Shown here: piece by piece, positions 34,602 to 45,515 of the stretch
Position numbering within the stretch: position 1 is the stretch's first letter
Layout: each line of letters starts with the position of its first letter
Origin: Nitrospiraceae bacterium
GTDB taxonomy: Bacteria; Nitrospirota; Nitrospiria; Nitrospirales; Nitrospiraceae
Length of the DNA: 64,000 nucleotides
Direction of reading: 5' to 3'
Assembly: GCA_035623075.1 (NCBI GenBank)
Contig: DASPUC010000037.1
Coordinates: 1-64,000, forward strand
Notes under the pieces: generated by a model
The model's input: the letters and a program-made list of their open reading frames with translations, nothing else
Told to the model about the DNA's origin: nothing
The model's database searches: none
Made by a program: the position numbers and the translations under genes

Positions 34602-36017
34602 TCAAGGAACGACTGCCCCGTTCATCAGGACGAGCGGGGTGTGAGGTTGTTCTGACATTGCAGTCAGCGTCGTGGTAACTGCCTCTGGTATCATATCCGG
34701 ATCCGATCGAGTGAGTGCCAGACCGAGCCAGAGGGGTCGCTCTCCCGTCGTCGCCTGAGCCAGCCGTTTCACGAGTTCCGTCCGACCGATCCCGCCTCCG
34801 GTCGAAGCTTCCGACTCTAGAAGTACTAAAGCATCGAATCCTCTCAGTCTGGTTTCGAGCAGGTCCTCCCCGTAATCGATCAGCGATGCTTTCGGATCCA
34901 GAACTGCGCTTGCATGAACAGTCATCACCATACTACGAGTCGACCGCTCTCGGCGTACCTGATCCCGTAATTGCCCGACAAATCGGAGATAGCTGCGCGT
35001 TTTCCACCCTGCCCATCTCCAAAATGATGGACTGGGGGGTTCTCCCTTGGTCGATGAGCCAAATTGCCGTTCAAACACAGCCCAGGACGTTGGGCTGATT
35101 TCCTCCGCGAATCCTTTTTTCATTCTGGCCTGCAAGACCAGTCCGTCGATGCCGGTTCGACATAGATCGTCGACGATACGGCTGACTGTTTGCTGGTATT
35201 CCGGATTGAGAACGTCCACCAAACTACTCGATTGTGACAGTAGTGCGCTCGGGCCTCGAACTGCATTGACCCACTCTGGGTTGGGAGACATCCAGGCCGC
35301 TTGATGGAGGTCCAGCCGAGCGAAGACAGCGACTCCTTCTGCGTGGGCGAGCGGAATCACGCGGCCCAGCAAATCGTCGATAAGCGGGACCACGGATGTT
35401 TTGAAATACACTCCTGTGGCGGGAGACCGATCCAGATCAGCCATGGATGTCCCGGCATCGATCAATAAGGTCGTGACGCCCGCCTTGCGCACCTTCGCGA
35501 TCCAAGAAGAGAGATCTGCGATCCGGCTCCAATCAACATAGCTCACCGACAAGACGACCGAGCGCATCTCCGACAAAACAGCGGTCCCGCCATTCTGCAT
35601 GAGGGCATCGAGCCGTCGGACGGCATGAGCTTGGTAGCCGGAGGCGGAATCGTTCGGCGGACTAGAAGCCCCTGCCAACGTTCGATATTCAGCGATTGCG
35701 CCTGGGACATTGCCCTGCGCTTCGTAGGATCGAGCCAGCCACCAACGGGCTTCACTGAGTCGTGGAGATTGTGGATTGGCCTCGATGAACCGCTTGAACA
35801 GTATCGACGCCTTGGAATATCGGCCTTGAACATAGGCGCGGTAGGCTTCCTCGAGAGACCTCGTCTGGGTATCGAGCTGCAGATTAATTCCGGATTCGAC
35901 CGGCGGAATAGAAGGTGCAACGGGATAGGCAGTATGGTGGCATGCGGTGAGGGGCAGCATCATAAGTCCTCCGAACCGGAGTATCGCCCCTCGAAGATGT
36001 GTGAAGGTGACTGGCAA
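34602..36017 (-). CDS. lipoprotein with TPR-like and glycoside-hydrolase-like (PgaB C-terminal type) regions
   Basis: 471 residues with a lipobox (MMLPLTAC). Residues about 55-115 are TPR-like (SLEEAYRAYVQGRYSKASILFKRF, then RWWLARSYEAQGNVPGAIAEYR). The C-terminal 300 residues resemble a TIM-barrel glycosidase-like domain such as the C-terminal part of PgaB or GHL families: GVTTLLIDAGTS, LAHAEGVAVFARLDLHQAAWM, LCRTGIDGLVLQARM and FDALVLLESEAS. Catalytic residues cannot be assigned with confidence. PgaB relatives act on surface polysaccharide (poly-N-acetylglucosamine); that role here is a guess. Located between gcvH and ndk. Confidence 0.68.
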   Translation of the reverse strand: MPVTFTHLRGAILRFGGLMMLPLTACHHTAYPVAPSIPPVESGINLQLDTQTRSLEEAYRAYVQGRYSKASILFKRFIEANPQSPRLSEARWWLARSYEAQGNVPGAIAEYRTLAGASSPPNDSASGYQAHAVRRLDALMQNGGTAVLSEMRSVVLSVSYVDWSRIADLSSWIAKVRKAGVTTLLIDAGTSMADLDRSPATGVYFKTSVVPLIDDLLGRVIPLAHAEGVAVFARLDLHQAAWMSPNPEWVNAVRGPSALLSQSSSLVDVLNPEYQQTVSRIVDDLCRTGIDGLVLQARMKKGFAEEISPTSWAVFERQFGSSTKGEPPSPSFWRWAGWKTRSYLRFVGQLRDQVRRERSTRSMVMTVHASAVLDPKASLIDYGEDLLETRLRGFDALVLLESEASTGGGIGRTELVKRLAQATTGERPLWLGLALTRSDPDMIPEAVTTTLTAMSEQPHTPLVLMNGAVVP

Positions 36018-36043
36018 GACGTGTCATGCCCACTTGAGTGACG

Positions 36044-36463
36044 CTATCGAACGAGCTCCATTTCTGAGAAAAAGTACCCAATCTCGAATCGCGCCGTCTC
36101 CGGCGAGTCCGATCCGTGGACGGCGTTATATTCGATGTTGGCCCCATGTGCGGCGCGGATCGTCCCCTTCTCAGCCTTTGCCGGGTCCGTCGCCCCCATG
36201 ATTTCTCGATTCTTCTTGATGGCGTTCTCGCCCTGCAGCACGAGAACAACGGCTGGCCCGGACGACATGAAGGTGCACAGGCTCTCAAAAAACGGCCTGG
36301 CCTTGTGAACGGCGTAAAATCCTTCTGCTGTTGCTTTCGACAGATGCATTAGTTTCATCGCGACTGGCTTGAGCCCTGCCTTCTCATACCGGCTGATGAT
36401 GTCACCGATGACATGCTTTTTTACCGCATCAGGCTTGATGATCGCGAGCGTTCGTTCACTCAT
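36044..36463 (-). CDS. ndk: nucleoside diphosphate kinase
   Basis: 139 residues, standard length. [16 protein letters not shown] opens the fold, and [12 protein letters not shown] contains the phosphorylated histidine (His116) of the NxxHGSD signature. It transfers the gamma phosphate of ATP to other nucleoside diphosphates via phosphohistidine, balancing NTP pools. Monocistronic position between the lipoprotein gene and mtnA. Confidence 0.96.
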   Translation of the reverse strand: MSERTLAIIKPDAVKKHVIGDIISRYEKAGLKPVAMKLMHLSKATAEGFYAVHKARPFFESLCTFMSSGPAVVLVLQGENAIKKNREIMGATDPAKAEKGTIRAAHGANIEYNAVHGSDSPETARFEIGYFFSEMELVR

Positions 36464-36560
36464 TGCTTGAAGTATTCCTCCCCTCTCAGTAGCCGAAGAT
36501 GACCCAATGCAACGATCTCATTATAAGGATGGCCTACGGACCTTGCAAGAAGAGCACGGA

Positions 36561-37592
36561 TCAGCTGGAAAATGTTCGAGCGAGTTCATGCGGTGGGAAC
36601 ACCCCTCGTTCAGTAATGATACCGGTGATGTATTCAGCCGGCGTGACATCGAAGGCGGGATTGTATACGTCGACACCGGCCGGGGCGACGGGATGACTTC
36701 CGTGGATGGAGGTCACTTCCGCTGGGTTGCGCTGTTCGATCGGAATGTCGTCCCCGGACTTGGTCTTGAGATCGATCGTCGAATAGGGTGCCGCAACGTA
36801 AAAGGGAATTCTGTGGGCCTTCGCCAACACCGCTACCGAATAAGTTCCAATCTTGTTGGCCACGTCGCCGTTGGCTGCAATGCGATCGGCCCCAACGACA
36901 CAGAGATGAATGTTCCCCTTGCGCATCAGGGCACCGGCCATATTGTCGGTTATCAACGTCACCGGAATCTTGTCCTGCATCAGTTCCCACGCTGTGAGTC
37001 GTGCGCCTTGCAGCACGGGGCGGGTTTCGTCGGCAATGACCCTGATTTGCTTCCCCTGTTCCCACGCCGCTCTGATCACACCGAGCGCAGTACCATACCC
37101 GGCCGTCGCCAACGCGCCGGCGTTGCAATGGGTAAGCACCGTCTGGCCGTGTTTAATTAATTCTGCCCCGTGCCGACCCATCGCTTTACAGAGCGCAATA
37201 TCCTCGTCAAGGATTGCCTGAGATTCAGCGACCAAGGCTGCTTTGATGGATACGATCGACTGACTGCGGAGTTCACCCAGTTTCCGCTTCATCCGATCGA
37301 TCGCCCAAAACAAATTGACAGCGGTCGGCCTCGTCGCAGCGAGCTGGTCACAAATCGCAAGGACGGCGGTTTCAAATTCGCTCCAGACAGTCGCCTTCAC
37401 CGCCTGCGCTCCCAGCGCGATCCCCATTGCCGCGGTCACTCCAATCGCAGGAGCCCCTCTGACTTTAAGGTCACGGATTGCTCGCACGACTGTTTGGTAC
37501 TCTCGGCAATCGAGAAACTCGACGGACTCAGGCAAGCGGCTTTGATCGAGCAGGCGAACTGCGCCATCGCTCCATTCAACCGTAGGAACCAT
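36561..37592 (-). CDS. mtnA: methylthioribose-1-phosphate isomerase
   Basis: 343 residues. The family core is visible as [41 protein letters not shown] (conserved Cys) and [24 protein letters not shown] (catalytic Asp). It belongs to the eIF2B-like family and isomerises 5-methylthioribose 1-phosphate to the ribulose form in methionine salvage. No other salvage genes are nearby; the gene is followed downstream by ndk after about 100 bases. The start ATG is at 37592. Confidence 0.93.
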   Translation of the reverse strand: MVPTVEWSDGAVRLLDQSRLPESVEFLDCREYQTVVRAIRDLKVRGAPAIGVTAAMGIALGAQAVKATVWSEFETAVLAICDQLAATRPTAVNLFWAIDRMKRKLGELRSQSIVSIKAALVAESQAILDEDIALCKAMGRHGAELIKHGQTVLTHCNAGALATAGYGTALGVIRAAWEQGKQIRVIADETRPVLQGARLTAWELMQDKIPVTLITDNMAGALMRKGNIHLCVVGADRIAANGDVANKIGTYSVAVLAKAHRIPFYVAAPYSTIDLKTKSGDDIPIEQRNPAEVTSIHGSHPVAPAGVDVYNPAFDVTPAEYITGIITERGVFPPHELARTFSS

Positions 37593-37691
37593 GTTGTCAT
37601 CTTGTAGCGAGAATGAACCGAGAGTGCAAGGCCCAGCGAGATGAACCCCAATGGCACGAGGGTGACAGCTTACGGGTGAGGCAAGGAGAAA

Positions 37692-37883
37692 TCAGGAACG
37701 TGCGCCAGCGCGTTTTCCATTCGAGACAGAGTGGAGGGGCTTCGGATCAAGCTTGGCCAGCTCTCGTTCAAGCATGGCTCGGATGAATCCGCTGGTCGTA
37801 TAACCTTGTTGTTTCAGATTATCCAACTGTACTTTCAGGTCTGCGGGTAGCTGAATGACAATTCGCACGAGTTTTGAGGGCAT
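37692..37883 (-). CDS. small ribbon-helix-helix (MetJ/CopG-like) protein
   Basis: 63 residues from ATG 37883, with AAGGGAG upstream; the frame is open to 37955, but the extra codons look non-coding. LVRIVIQLPADLKVQLDNLKQQGYTTSGFIRAMLERELAKL has the beta-strand (VRIVIQLP) and two helices of a ribbon-helix-helix DNA-binding fold. It likely works as a dimeric transcription regulator or antitoxin; no toxin gene is adjacent. A short inverted repeat (AGCCTTA with TAAGGGCT, 37979-37998) lies about 100 bases upstream and could be its own operator. Confidence 0.7.
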   Translation of the reverse strand: MPSKLVRIVIQLPADLKVQLDNLKQQGYTTSGFIRAMLERELAKLDPKPLHSVSNGKRAGARS

Positions 37884-38075
37884 ACCCGACTCCCTTGGTA
37901 AGCCTGCACGTACGGGTGCGTTGTGAGGGCTGCACATGCTATGCCTTGCTAGCATTCGGTCAGATATGAATAAAATTGAAGCCTTATGCGTAAGGGCTCA
38001 ACCTGGAGATGTGGAAACAGTGCCGAAAACCGTCATGGATGACCTTGATTGTACAGTCTGTCGGTGCATCTTTGT

Positions 38076-40628
38076 TTAATCTTGCCATCCGTCAACAACC
38101 CGTCTCCAGACTCGACTCCAATTGGCTTGTTCACAGCTCCACACACACGCTGAGAGCCGTATCGGTTCCAATTTTTTATCTCGGGTCCTATGAATTGAGA
38201 GCATGGAAGTTGACAACTTGCCTGTGATCCAGACTCCTCCGTCCTCGTCCGTGCGCAAGATTTTGATCCCTTGCCCTGAATAGGCCTGGAGAACTTTGGG
38301 GTTCGGGTGTCCATACGGGTTATACCTACCGGCTGACACCACGGCGTACGTGGGGCGCAACAAGGTTAACCATTCCTCATCGAGGGAACTCACTGCTCCG
38401 TGATGAGGCACCTTTACCACTTCAACCGATTGCATAAATGGTTGTCGCTCCGTGCGAGACAGAGCATCCTGTTCAACATCAGCGGCAAACAAAAATGAGT
38501 GCCTGCCGCACTCCAATCGGCTGACGACCGATCGGTTATTGAGGATGCTCCCGACCCTCCGAGTCGTCGCTCCGTTCGCGTGCGTCGATTGAACCATCGG
38601 CGGATTCAACACGAGAAGCCTACAGGGACCGTCCGCTACAATCTCTTGCCCCTCATGGGCAACGTGCTCCTCGAGTCCTTTCTCGTGTAATGAGTCGACA
38701 AATCGTTGATAGAAGATTTCGTCTCGTCGCTCGCCGGAGCCCCAGTACCTTTTGACAGGAACGTGTCGGATCAACCAGGTCAGTCCACCGAGATGATCCA
38801 GTTGGGGATGCGTACCGATGAGATGATCGATCGTCCGGATCCCTCGGTTCCATAGATAGGGCGCCACAACGCCTCGCCCCATATCAAATCGCTCGTAGGC
38901 CGCGCCACCGTCAATGACAATGACCTCTTTATCAGGCAATTCAATGACCGCACTGTCACCCTGTCCTACATCCAAAAATGTGATCCGAAACCGGTCCCCG
39001 TCAAGCCACAACCTGGGCGACCAGATCCACCACAGCAAGATAACCGCAACACCTCCGATGGCAACTCCTCGAATAAGCCGTCCACCACTGAACCAAACAG
39101 CCAGAGCGAGACATCCGTAAAACGTCACTATAGTAACGAGGGCCGGCGCCGCCACATGCCATTCTCCTCCGGGAATCGTGGCGGTGACACGGACAGCCGA
39201 TATGAATCCGTCAAAGAGCCATTGCATCACTCCAGCCATTGGCAAGTGCATTTCACCAGCCATCAGCTGCCAGACGCCGGCACCCAAACCTAAAGGGACA
39301 AGCACGGCGCCGGTGATCGGCACTGCTGCGAGATTCGTGATGACGCCAAGCCAAGGAATCTGGTTGAAATAGAAAGCGACCAACGGAAGTGTGGCTATCG
39401 TGACCACGCCACTCATCACGATCGCATCCTGGCCCCACCGCAAAATTTTGCACGTGACAGGACGGGATCGTTCGTCAACATCGTCTGTCCGTGACTCACT
39501 CGACCACACCATCCATCCAGCGATCGCGAGTACTGACACAAACGACAGCTGAAATGAGATGTCGAACACCGCCTGTGGATCGGGAAGGAGCAGAACGAGA
39601 GCCGCTACCGCCAGAGCATAAAAGATGCGACGTTCTTGTCCAAGCCAAAGGGCCAACAGTGCCACCAACACCATGATCAAGGAGCGCAACGTGGCCACTT
39701 CTGCACCGGCAAGACAGGCGTAGCCGACGACCGGCACAATCGTGCCCAGTGCCGCCAGTTGGGTTGCCGTCATGTATCGAGAAAGTCGGAGCAGCCATCC
39801 GCCCGGTAACAGCAGGAGCCCTCGGCGGATTGCTACAAACACGACGATGGCGACCAGACCCAAGTGGGATCCAGAAATCGAGATCAGGTGGACCGTCCCC
39901 GTTACCATGAATTCGTCGCGGAGCGATCCGTCAAAATAACCACGGTCTCCAATGACGACTCCCAGATATAAACCAAGGGCCGGCTGAGAGAGAGTTTGGA
40001 TCGCAGCCGTTCGAATGCGCCCTCGCCAGCGATCAATTTGATTCCAAATCGTCCACCGTCCGTCGGTCAAACCCGATTGCAGAACCTGAACCGCGTCCGC
40101 TCCGGTCACCGAGGCCACCGCATCAATACCCTGACGCTCGAGATGCGCCGCGTAATCAAATCCTCCCGGATTCGATGAGCCTGTTGGAGGGCGTAGGCGC
40201 GCGTGGAACCCAATCCGGTCGCCGTGGAAGACCTGCCGCTCCGGCGCCCGCCATGTCAGTCTGACACGTTGGAAAGGTCGCGATTCCGAGGTCCCCTCGT
40301 CTAGCCTCACGATCAGCAGCATGCGATCAGACGATTGTTGAACAGGCACTATGATCCGTCCGCTCACGTCCAGGACAGCCTCATCGAATTGAGTCGCACC
40401 GGGATCACGAACAACGGGCCCAGCCATCGCCGTCCAATAGACGATACCCGCCAGCAGGCAGGCAAACCACCACGACCTGAGACGAGTGGGAATCAAAGCG
40501 GAACGTTCGACGGCGACACTAACAAAAGCAACGAGCAGCAGTACGCAGGAGATCACCAGCGGGAAATAGGGAACCTGTGACCCGACGAGAAGTCCGGCGA
40601 TGAAAGCAAAGGTGAGGGACGGCAGCAT
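38076..40628 (-). CDS. comEC: ComEC/Rec2 DNA-uptake channel protein
   Basis: 850 residues, full length. Order: N-terminal DUF4131-type membrane region, oligonucleotide-binding-like part (IGFHARLRPPTGSSNPGGFDYAAHLERQG), the competence membrane domain with GTVHLISISGSHLGLVA (ISGxH is a ComEC signature), and a C-terminal metallo-beta-lactamase-like domain. In that domain FLDVGQGDSAVIELP, VIDGGAAYERFD, GTHPQLDHLGG and VVKVPHHGAVSS give the metal ligands, so it is probably a nuclease. ComEC carries single-stranded DNA across the inner membrane, working with ComEA (32082). Confidence 0.93.
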   Translation of the reverse strand: MLPSLTFAFIAGLLVGSQVPYFPLVISCVLLLVAFVSVAVERSALIPTRLRSWWFACLLAGIVYWTAMAGPVVRDPGATQFDEAVLDVSGRIIVPVQQSSDRMLLIVRLDEGTSESRPFQRVRLTWRAPERQVFHGDRIGFHARLRPPTGSSNPGGFDYAAHLERQGIDAVASVTGADAVQVLQSGLTDGRWTIWNQIDRWRGRIRTAAIQTLSQPALGLYLGVVIGDRGYFDGSLRDEFMVTGTVHLISISGSHLGLVAIVVFVAIRRGLLLLPGGWLLRLSRYMTATQLAALGTIVPVVGYACLAGAEVATLRSLIMVLVALLALWLGQERRIFYALAVAALVLLLPDPQAVFDISFQLSFVSVLAIAGWMVWSSESRTDDVDERSRPVTCKILRWGQDAIVMSGVVTIATLPLVAFYFNQIPWLGVITNLAAVPITGAVLVPLGLGAGVWQLMAGEMHLPMAGVMQWLFDGFISAVRVTATIPGGEWHVAAPALVTIVTFYGCLALAVWFSGGRLIRGVAIGGVAVILLWWIWSPRLWLDGDRFRITFLDVGQGDSAVIELPDKEVIVIDGGAAYERFDMGRGVVAPYLWNRGIRTIDHLIGTHPQLDHLGGLTWLIRHVPVKRYWGSGERRDEIFYQRFVDSLHEKGLEEHVAHEGQEIVADGPCRLLVLNPPMVQSTHANGATTRRVGSILNNRSVVSRLECGRHSFLFAADVEQDALSRTERQPFMQSVEVVKVPHHGAVSSLDEEWLTLLRPTYAVVSAGRYNPYGHPNPKVLQAYSGQGIKILRTDEDGGVWITGKLSTSMLSIHRTRDKKLEPIRLSACVWSCEQANWSRVWRRVVDGWQD

Positions 40629-40657
40629 TGGCCTCCCTCACTTGAGGGGAGTGATGA

Positions 40658-42007
40658 TTATCCTAGATGGGTTCGAACGACCTGGGCCAACTGATTCGCA
40701 ACTTCCTGGATAAGGGCGTCGCGTTCGCCCTCAACCATGATGCGTAACAACGATTCAGTTCCTGAATATCGAACCAGCACCCGCCCGCTTCCGTTCAGAC
40801 GACGTTCGCCCGCGCGGATCGCTTCCTCGAGATCCGGAACCGTATCAAGATTGGGCTTGTGAGACACCTGAACGTTGACCAAGACTTGCGGAACTGCCGT
40901 CATCGCTTGGGCCAGCTCGGACAAAGGTTTTTGCGTCCGCTTCATTAACGACAATACCTGTAAGGCAGAAACCAATCCATCGCCCGTCGTGTTGTGATCG
41001 AGAAAAATAAAATGCCCGGACTGTTCCCCACCGAAGTTGAAACCGTCACCCAACATCCGTTCGAGGAGGTAGCGATCTCCCACCGCCGTTCGGGCCAGCG
41101 TGATCCCGGCTTTTGAGAGAGCCAGCTCAAGACCGAAGTTACTCATCACGGTACCCACGACAGTCTGCTTCGCCAAGCGACCCTGTCGATGAAGGTCGAT
41201 TCCCAGCGCCGCCATGATATGATCTCCGTTGATCACATTTCCCTTTTCGCACACAAACATGGCTCGGTCGGCGTCACCATCCAGCGCGATCCCCACATGA
41301 GCGCCATGCTCCAACACGGCTTTCTGTACAAGTTCGGGATGGACGGCTCCACAGCCAGCGTTGATATTCATCCCGTCAGGGCTGTTTCCGATTACCTTCA
41401 CTGTCGCACCGAGCTCGCGCAAGATAGCAGGCGCCACTTTGTAGGCGGCCCCGTGGGCACAGTCGACAACCAGCGTGATGCCCTGAAAGTCCAGATCCTT
41501 TGGCAACGACCGTTTGACGAACTCAATGTAGCGTCCTTCGGCGTCGTCGATACGGAATGCCTTGCCGATCGCATCGGCCGTCGGACGGAGATGGCTGATT
41601 TCATTCGACACGATGAGTTGCTCGATGCGCGCTTCCATCTCATCTGGCAATTTCAGACCGTCATTTGAAAAGAATTTGATCCCATTGTCTTGATAGGGGT
41701 TGTGCGATGCCGAAATCATCACACCGGCATCGGCCCGAAGGCTTCTGGTGAGGAAGGCGATAGCCGGAGTCGGCATCGGACCGACCAACAGCACGTCAAC
41801 CCCCATCGAACAGATACCGGAGGTCAACGCGGACTCCAACATATAACCGGAGACGCGAGTGTCCTTGCCGATGACGATCCGGTGGCGCCCGGCTCGACGC
41901 ATGAAGAGATGGGCGGCAGCTCGGCCAAGCTGCATCGCAGTCTCACTCGTCATGGGTTCGAGATTCGCGACCCCTCGAACTCCGTCCGTGCCAAACAATT
42001 TACGCAT
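40658..42007 (-). CDS. glmM: phosphoglucosamine mutase
   Basis: 449 residues. [15 protein letters not shown] is the family start, [16 protein letters not shown] holds the phosphoserine (Ser101), [11 protein letters not shown] is the metal-binding loop and [13 protein letters not shown] the C-terminal phosphate-binding loop. It interconverts glucosamine 6-phosphate and glucosamine 1-phosphate for UDP-GlcNAc and cell-wall synthesis. Its start overlaps the folP end by 8 bases (42000-42007), so the two are translated together. Confidence 0.96.
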   Translation of the reverse strand: MRKLFGTDGVRGVANLEPMTSETAMQLGRAAAHLFMRRAGRHRIVIGKDTRVSGYMLESALTSGICSMGVDVLLVGPMPTPAIAFLTRSLRADAGVMISASHNPYQDNGIKFFSNDGLKLPDEMEARIEQLIVSNEISHLRPTADAIGKAFRIDDAEGRYIEFVKRSLPKDLDFQGITLVVDCAHGAAYKVAPAILRELGATVKVIGNSPDGMNINAGCGAVHPELVQKAVLEHGAHVGIALDGDADRAMFVCEKGNVINGDHIMAALGIDLHRQGRLAKQTVVGTVMSNFGLELALSKAGITLARTAVGDRYLLERMLGDGFNFGGEQSGHFIFLDHNTTGDGLVSALQVLSLMKRTQKPLSELAQAMTAVPQVLVNVQVSHKPNLDTVPDLEEAIRAGERRLNGSGRVLVRYSGTESLLRIMVEGERDALIQEVANQLAQVVRTHLG

Positions 42008-42863
42008 GTTGGACTCGCGCGGATGCGTTGGCGTACCGCGTGATCGCCGCCGCCATGGCCACGACCTCTTTCATCCCTCTGACATTATGGACACGAAGAA
42101 TTCCGGCTCCCTTGCTGACTGCAAGGGCGATTGCTGCTGCCGTCCCCCAAGACCGTTCTTCCAACGGGCGGCCCAGTACTTGTCCGATAAACGCTTTCAT
42201 CGATACTCCAACCAGAATCGGTCGGCCAAACTGAGCAAAGGACTCAAGTTGTCCTAGCAACGTCAGATTATGTACCAGCAGCTTACCAAATCCTATCCCC
42301 GGATCAAGCACGATCTGGTCTTGTCCAATCCCTCGTTCTCTACAGAACTTGACGCGTTCCCGGAAAAATTCCGTCACCTCGCCGACAACGTCGTCATACG
42401 ACGGAGCTTCCTGCATCGTCTTTGGCATCCCCCGCATATGCATGAGCACGACTCCCGCCCCCGTCGCCGCCACCAGATCCGCCATGGCCGCATCAGCCTG
42501 CAGTGCGGTCACATCGTTGATGATCACCGCTCCCGCTTCCAGCGCAGCCCGCGCCACTGTTGATTTCTTCGTATCGACTGAGATTGGTATGGTCACCGCC
42601 TTTGCCACAGCCGTCACGACTGGCAACAGGCGTCGGAGTTCTTCTCCCGCCTCAATAGAGTCCGAACCGGGACGAGTGGATTCACCTCCGATGTCCAGCA
42701 AGTCGGCCCCTTCCTCCGTGAGTTGAAGTGCATGGCGGACTACGGCATCCGTCGTCGCATACTTCCCTCCGTCGAAAAATGAGTCAGGAGTGACATTAAC
42801 CACGCCCATCACCAAAGGGCGATCACTGACCCCGATGGTTCGATCTTTGGCCCGCAGAATCAC
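42000..42863 (-). CDS. folP: dihydropteroate synthase
   Basis: 287 residues. [18 protein letters not shown] is the pterin/pyrophosphate-binding signature, [13 protein letters not shown] the second motif and [11 protein letters not shown] the third. It condenses p-aminobenzoate with dihydropterin pyrophosphate in folate synthesis and is the target of sulfonamides. The ftsH-folP-glmM order is widely conserved in bacteria. The last eight bases overlap glmM. Confidence 0.95.
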   Translation of the reverse strand: MILRAKDRTIGVSDRPLVMGVVNVTPDSFFDGGKYATTDAVVRHALQLTEEGADLLDIGGESTRPGSDSIEAGEELRRLLPVVTAVAKAVTIPISVDTKKSTVARAALEAGAVIINDVTALQADAAMADLVAATGAGVVLMHMRGMPKTMQEAPSYDDVVGEVTEFFRERVKFCRERGIGQDQIVLDPGIGFGKLLVHNLTLLGQLESFAQFGRPILVGVSMKAFIGQVLGRPLEERSWGTAAAIALAVSKGAGILRVHNVRGMKEVVAMAAAITRYANASARVQHA

Positions 42864-43060
42864 GGATCGTCAACCCCGCTCATGAACCCGATAGCTCCTA
42901 TTTGAATGGTAACCTCGATCTCGTTCTGCCCGTTTCATGCGCGCAAAAACACACGAGCAAGCCTGGGTAGGATTTCCTTCCAAACACGAACGGAAACTCT
43001 GTGTGTCTCCCCCAACTCCTGTGCCCCGATAAGGAGCTGCGGGATGACGGAATGCAGTGA

Positions 43061-44872
43061 TTAGGCAGGTACGGTCTGAGACGTGGACTGCATGAGAATC
43101 TGATCAATCTCCGGCGCATCAAGCACTTCCTTTTCCAAAAGTGCTTCTGCCAATGCTTTTAGACTGCGCATGTGGTCAGTAAGTAGCCGTTTGGCCCGTT
43201 CGTAATTTTCACTCACAAGCCGTTTGATTTCGCTGTCGATATCCAGCGCAACCTGCTCGCTGAAATCGCGTTTCGTCGCGATTTCTCGCCCCAGGAAAAT
43301 CTCTTCCTCTTTTCGGCCGAACGTGAGCGGTCCCAGTTTCTCGCTCATTCCCCACTCACACACCATTTTTCTGGCCAAGTCGGTCGCCCGTTCCAGATCG
43401 TTTCCAGCTCCGGTGGTGATGTTCTTCAACACGAGTTCTTCCGCCACACGTCCACCCATCAGAATGGCCAGCGTGTTGTAGAGAAATTCCTTCGAATAGT
43501 TGTGCCGATCGTCCGTCGGCAGCTGCATGGTCACGCCCAACGCACGCCCACGGGGAATAATCGTGACTTTGTGAACGGGGTCCGTGCCGGGAAGTAACTT
43601 CGCCATAAGAGCATGGCCAGCTTCATGATAGGCTGTAATCCGTTTCTCCTCATCGCTCAGAATCATGCTCTTCCGTTCGGCTCCCATGAGGACTTTGTCC
43701 TTGGCCATCTCAAAATCGACCAGTTCGACTTCCTTCTTGTTCTGACGGGCCGCCCACAAAGCCGCTTCGTTCACGAGGTTCTCCAAATCGGCCCCGGAGA
43801 ATCCCGGCGTGCCACGAGCAATCTTCTCCAGTTCAACGTCCACGGCAACCGGCACCTTCTTCGTATGAACCTTGAGAATTTCCGTACGTCCGCGCAAATC
43901 CGGTCGGTTCACGACGACTTGTCGGTCAAACCGACCCGGTCTCAACAATGCCGGATCTAGCACATCCGGGCGGTTGGTCGCCGCGATCAAAATGACGCCT
44001 TCCGTGGTGTCAAACCCATCCATTTCGACCAGCAGCTGGTTAAGGGTCTGTTCCCGCTCGTCGTGGCCACCACCCAGCCCTGCGCCACGGAGTCGTCCGA
44101 CAGCGTCGATCTCATCAATGAAAATGATGCAGGGCGCGTGTTTCTTCCCCTGTTCGAACAGATCACGAACACGGGATGCGCCAACCCCCACGAACATTTC
44201 CACAAAGTCGGACCCGCTGATGCTAAAGAACGGGACCCCGGCTTCTCCTGCAATGGCTTTTGCCAATAAGGTTTTCCCGGTTCCGGGGGGACCGACGATC
44301 AACACCCCCTTGGGGATACGGCCGCCGAGCTTTTGGAATTTCCTCGGATCCTTGAGAAACTCGATGATCTCTAGCACTTCCTCTTTCGCTTCATCGATAC
44401 CAGCCACATCGGAGAAGGTCACTTTCTTCCGTTCTTCCGTCAGCATCCGAGCGCGGCTTTTCCCGAACGATAAGGCCTTGTTGCCACCGATCTGCATCTG
44501 GCGCATCAAGAAGAACCAGAGACCTAGGAACAGAACGAACGGTCCCCATGTCACGAGAAACGTAATGTACCAAGGGCTTTCGTCCGGCGGCTTCGCCTCA
44601 ATCTGTACTCCCTTTTCCCGAAGGACTTTGACGAGTTCCGGGTATTCCGCAGAGTAGGTTCGAATGCGAGTCTTATCTTTGAGAATCGCGCTGATATGGC
44701 TCGCTTTGATAATGACTTTTTCGATATCGCCCTTGTCGAGCTTGGCCATAAAATCGCTGAAAATGACTTCTTCTTCCGGCGCGTGCGTCGGAACGCTGAA
44801 CAGATTGAACAGAAGAATCATGAAGAGCCCGACCACGACCCAAAAAAGAAGGTTCTTTGCTCTGGAATTCAT
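43061..44872 (-). CDS. ftsH: ATP-dependent zinc metalloprotease FtsH
   Basis: 603 residues from ATG 44872, with AAGGAGAG upstream; 16 further codons to 44920 are unlikely. Two membrane segments ([18 protein letters not shown] and [22 protein letters not shown]) flank a periplasmic part. The AAA domain has GPPGTGKT (Walker A), [11 protein letters not shown] (Walker B) and RPGRFDRQV (second region of homology), and the protease domain has [10 protein letters not shown] with the zinc ligands. FtsH removes unneeded membrane and soluble proteins as a hexamer in the inner membrane. Upstream neighbours are hpt and tilS, as in many genomes. Confidence 0.96.
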   Translation of the reverse strand: MNSRAKNLLFWVVVGLFMILLFNLFSVPTHAPEEEVIFSDFMAKLDKGDIEKVIIKASHISAILKDKTRIRTYSAEYPELVKVLREKGVQIEAKPPDESPWYITFLVTWGPFVLFLGLWFFLMRQMQIGGNKALSFGKSRARMLTEERKKVTFSDVAGIDEAKEEVLEIIEFLKDPRKFQKLGGRIPKGVLIVGPPGTGKTLLAKAIAGEAGVPFFSISGSDFVEMFVGVGASRVRDLFEQGKKHAPCIIFIDEIDAVGRLRGAGLGGGHDEREQTLNQLLVEMDGFDTTEGVILIAATNRPDVLDPALLRPGRFDRQVVVNRPDLRGRTEILKVHTKKVPVAVDVELEKIARGTPGFSGADLENLVNEAALWAARQNKKEVELVDFEMAKDKVLMGAERKSMILSDEEKRITAYHEAGHALMAKLLPGTDPVHKVTIIPRGRALGVTMQLPTDDRHNYSKEFLYNTLAILMGGRVAEELVLKNITTGAGNDLERATDLARKMVCEWGMSEKLGPLTFGRKEEEIFLGREIATKRDFSEQVALDIDSEIKRLVSENYERAKRLLTDHMRSLKALAEALLEKEVLDAPEIDQILMQSTSQTVPA

Positions 44873-44974
44873 CCAGCTCTCCTTATAGGCAGCAAGCCTA
44901 ACCAGCGAAGAAAACCGCAAACTTCGGTGATGTTAACACAAGGGTATTCCGACTGACAACCGTCCGGCCAAACT

Positions 44975-45514
44975 CTACTCCCGCTTTCCATCCATATCGA
45001 GCACCGCCAAATAGGGCAGGTTCCGGTATTTTTGCTGGTAATCTAGCCCGTAGCCGACCACATATTTGTCCGGGATGTTGAAACCTATGTAAGCCAACGG
45101 AACGTCGATCGTCCGGCGTTCCGGCTTGCTGAGCAGCGTACAGACCTTCACCGACCGTGGTTTGCGTTTCGACAGCTGTTTGACCAGGTATTGGATCGTC
45201 AGACCGGAATCGACGATGTCTTCCACCAGCAAGACGTCCTTTCCTTTAATGTCTTCGGTCGGCTCGGTTACCATTTTCACTTTGCCGGATGTCTTTGCCT
45301 GTGCCCCATAACTGGTGACGACGATGAAATCGACCCGCATAGGAATTCTGATCGCCCGGGCAAGATCGGCATAGAACGCATACGCCCCTTTTAGAATCCC
45401 GATGAGCACAAAGTCTTTCCCGGAATAGTCGGCCGTAATTTGCTTGCCAAGCTCTCGAATCCGGGTGCGCATTTCCTCTTGCGTCACAATCGGCCGACCG
45501 AAAAGTCGTTCCAT
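44975..45514 (-). CDS. hpt: hypoxanthine phosphoribosyltransferase
   Basis: 179 residues. VLLVEDIVDSGLTIQYLV is the PRPP-binding signature, FVLIGILKGAYAF the first loop and YVVGYGLDYQQKYRNLPYLAVL the C-terminal purine-binding region. It salvages hypoxanthine (and guanine) to nucleotides. It starts one base after the end of tilS and is followed by ftsH 102 bases further on, so tilS-hpt-ftsH is likely one transcript. Confidence 0.95.
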   Translation of the reverse strand: MERLFGRPIVTQEEMRTRIRELGKQITADYSGKDFVLIGILKGAYAFYADLARAIRIPMRVDFIVVTSYGAQAKTSGKVKMVTEPTEDIKGKDVLLVEDIVDSGLTIQYLVKQLSKRKPRSVKVCTLLSKPERRTIDVPLAYIGFNIPDKYVVGYGLDYQQKYRNLPYLAVLDMDGKRE

Positions 45515-45515
45515 C

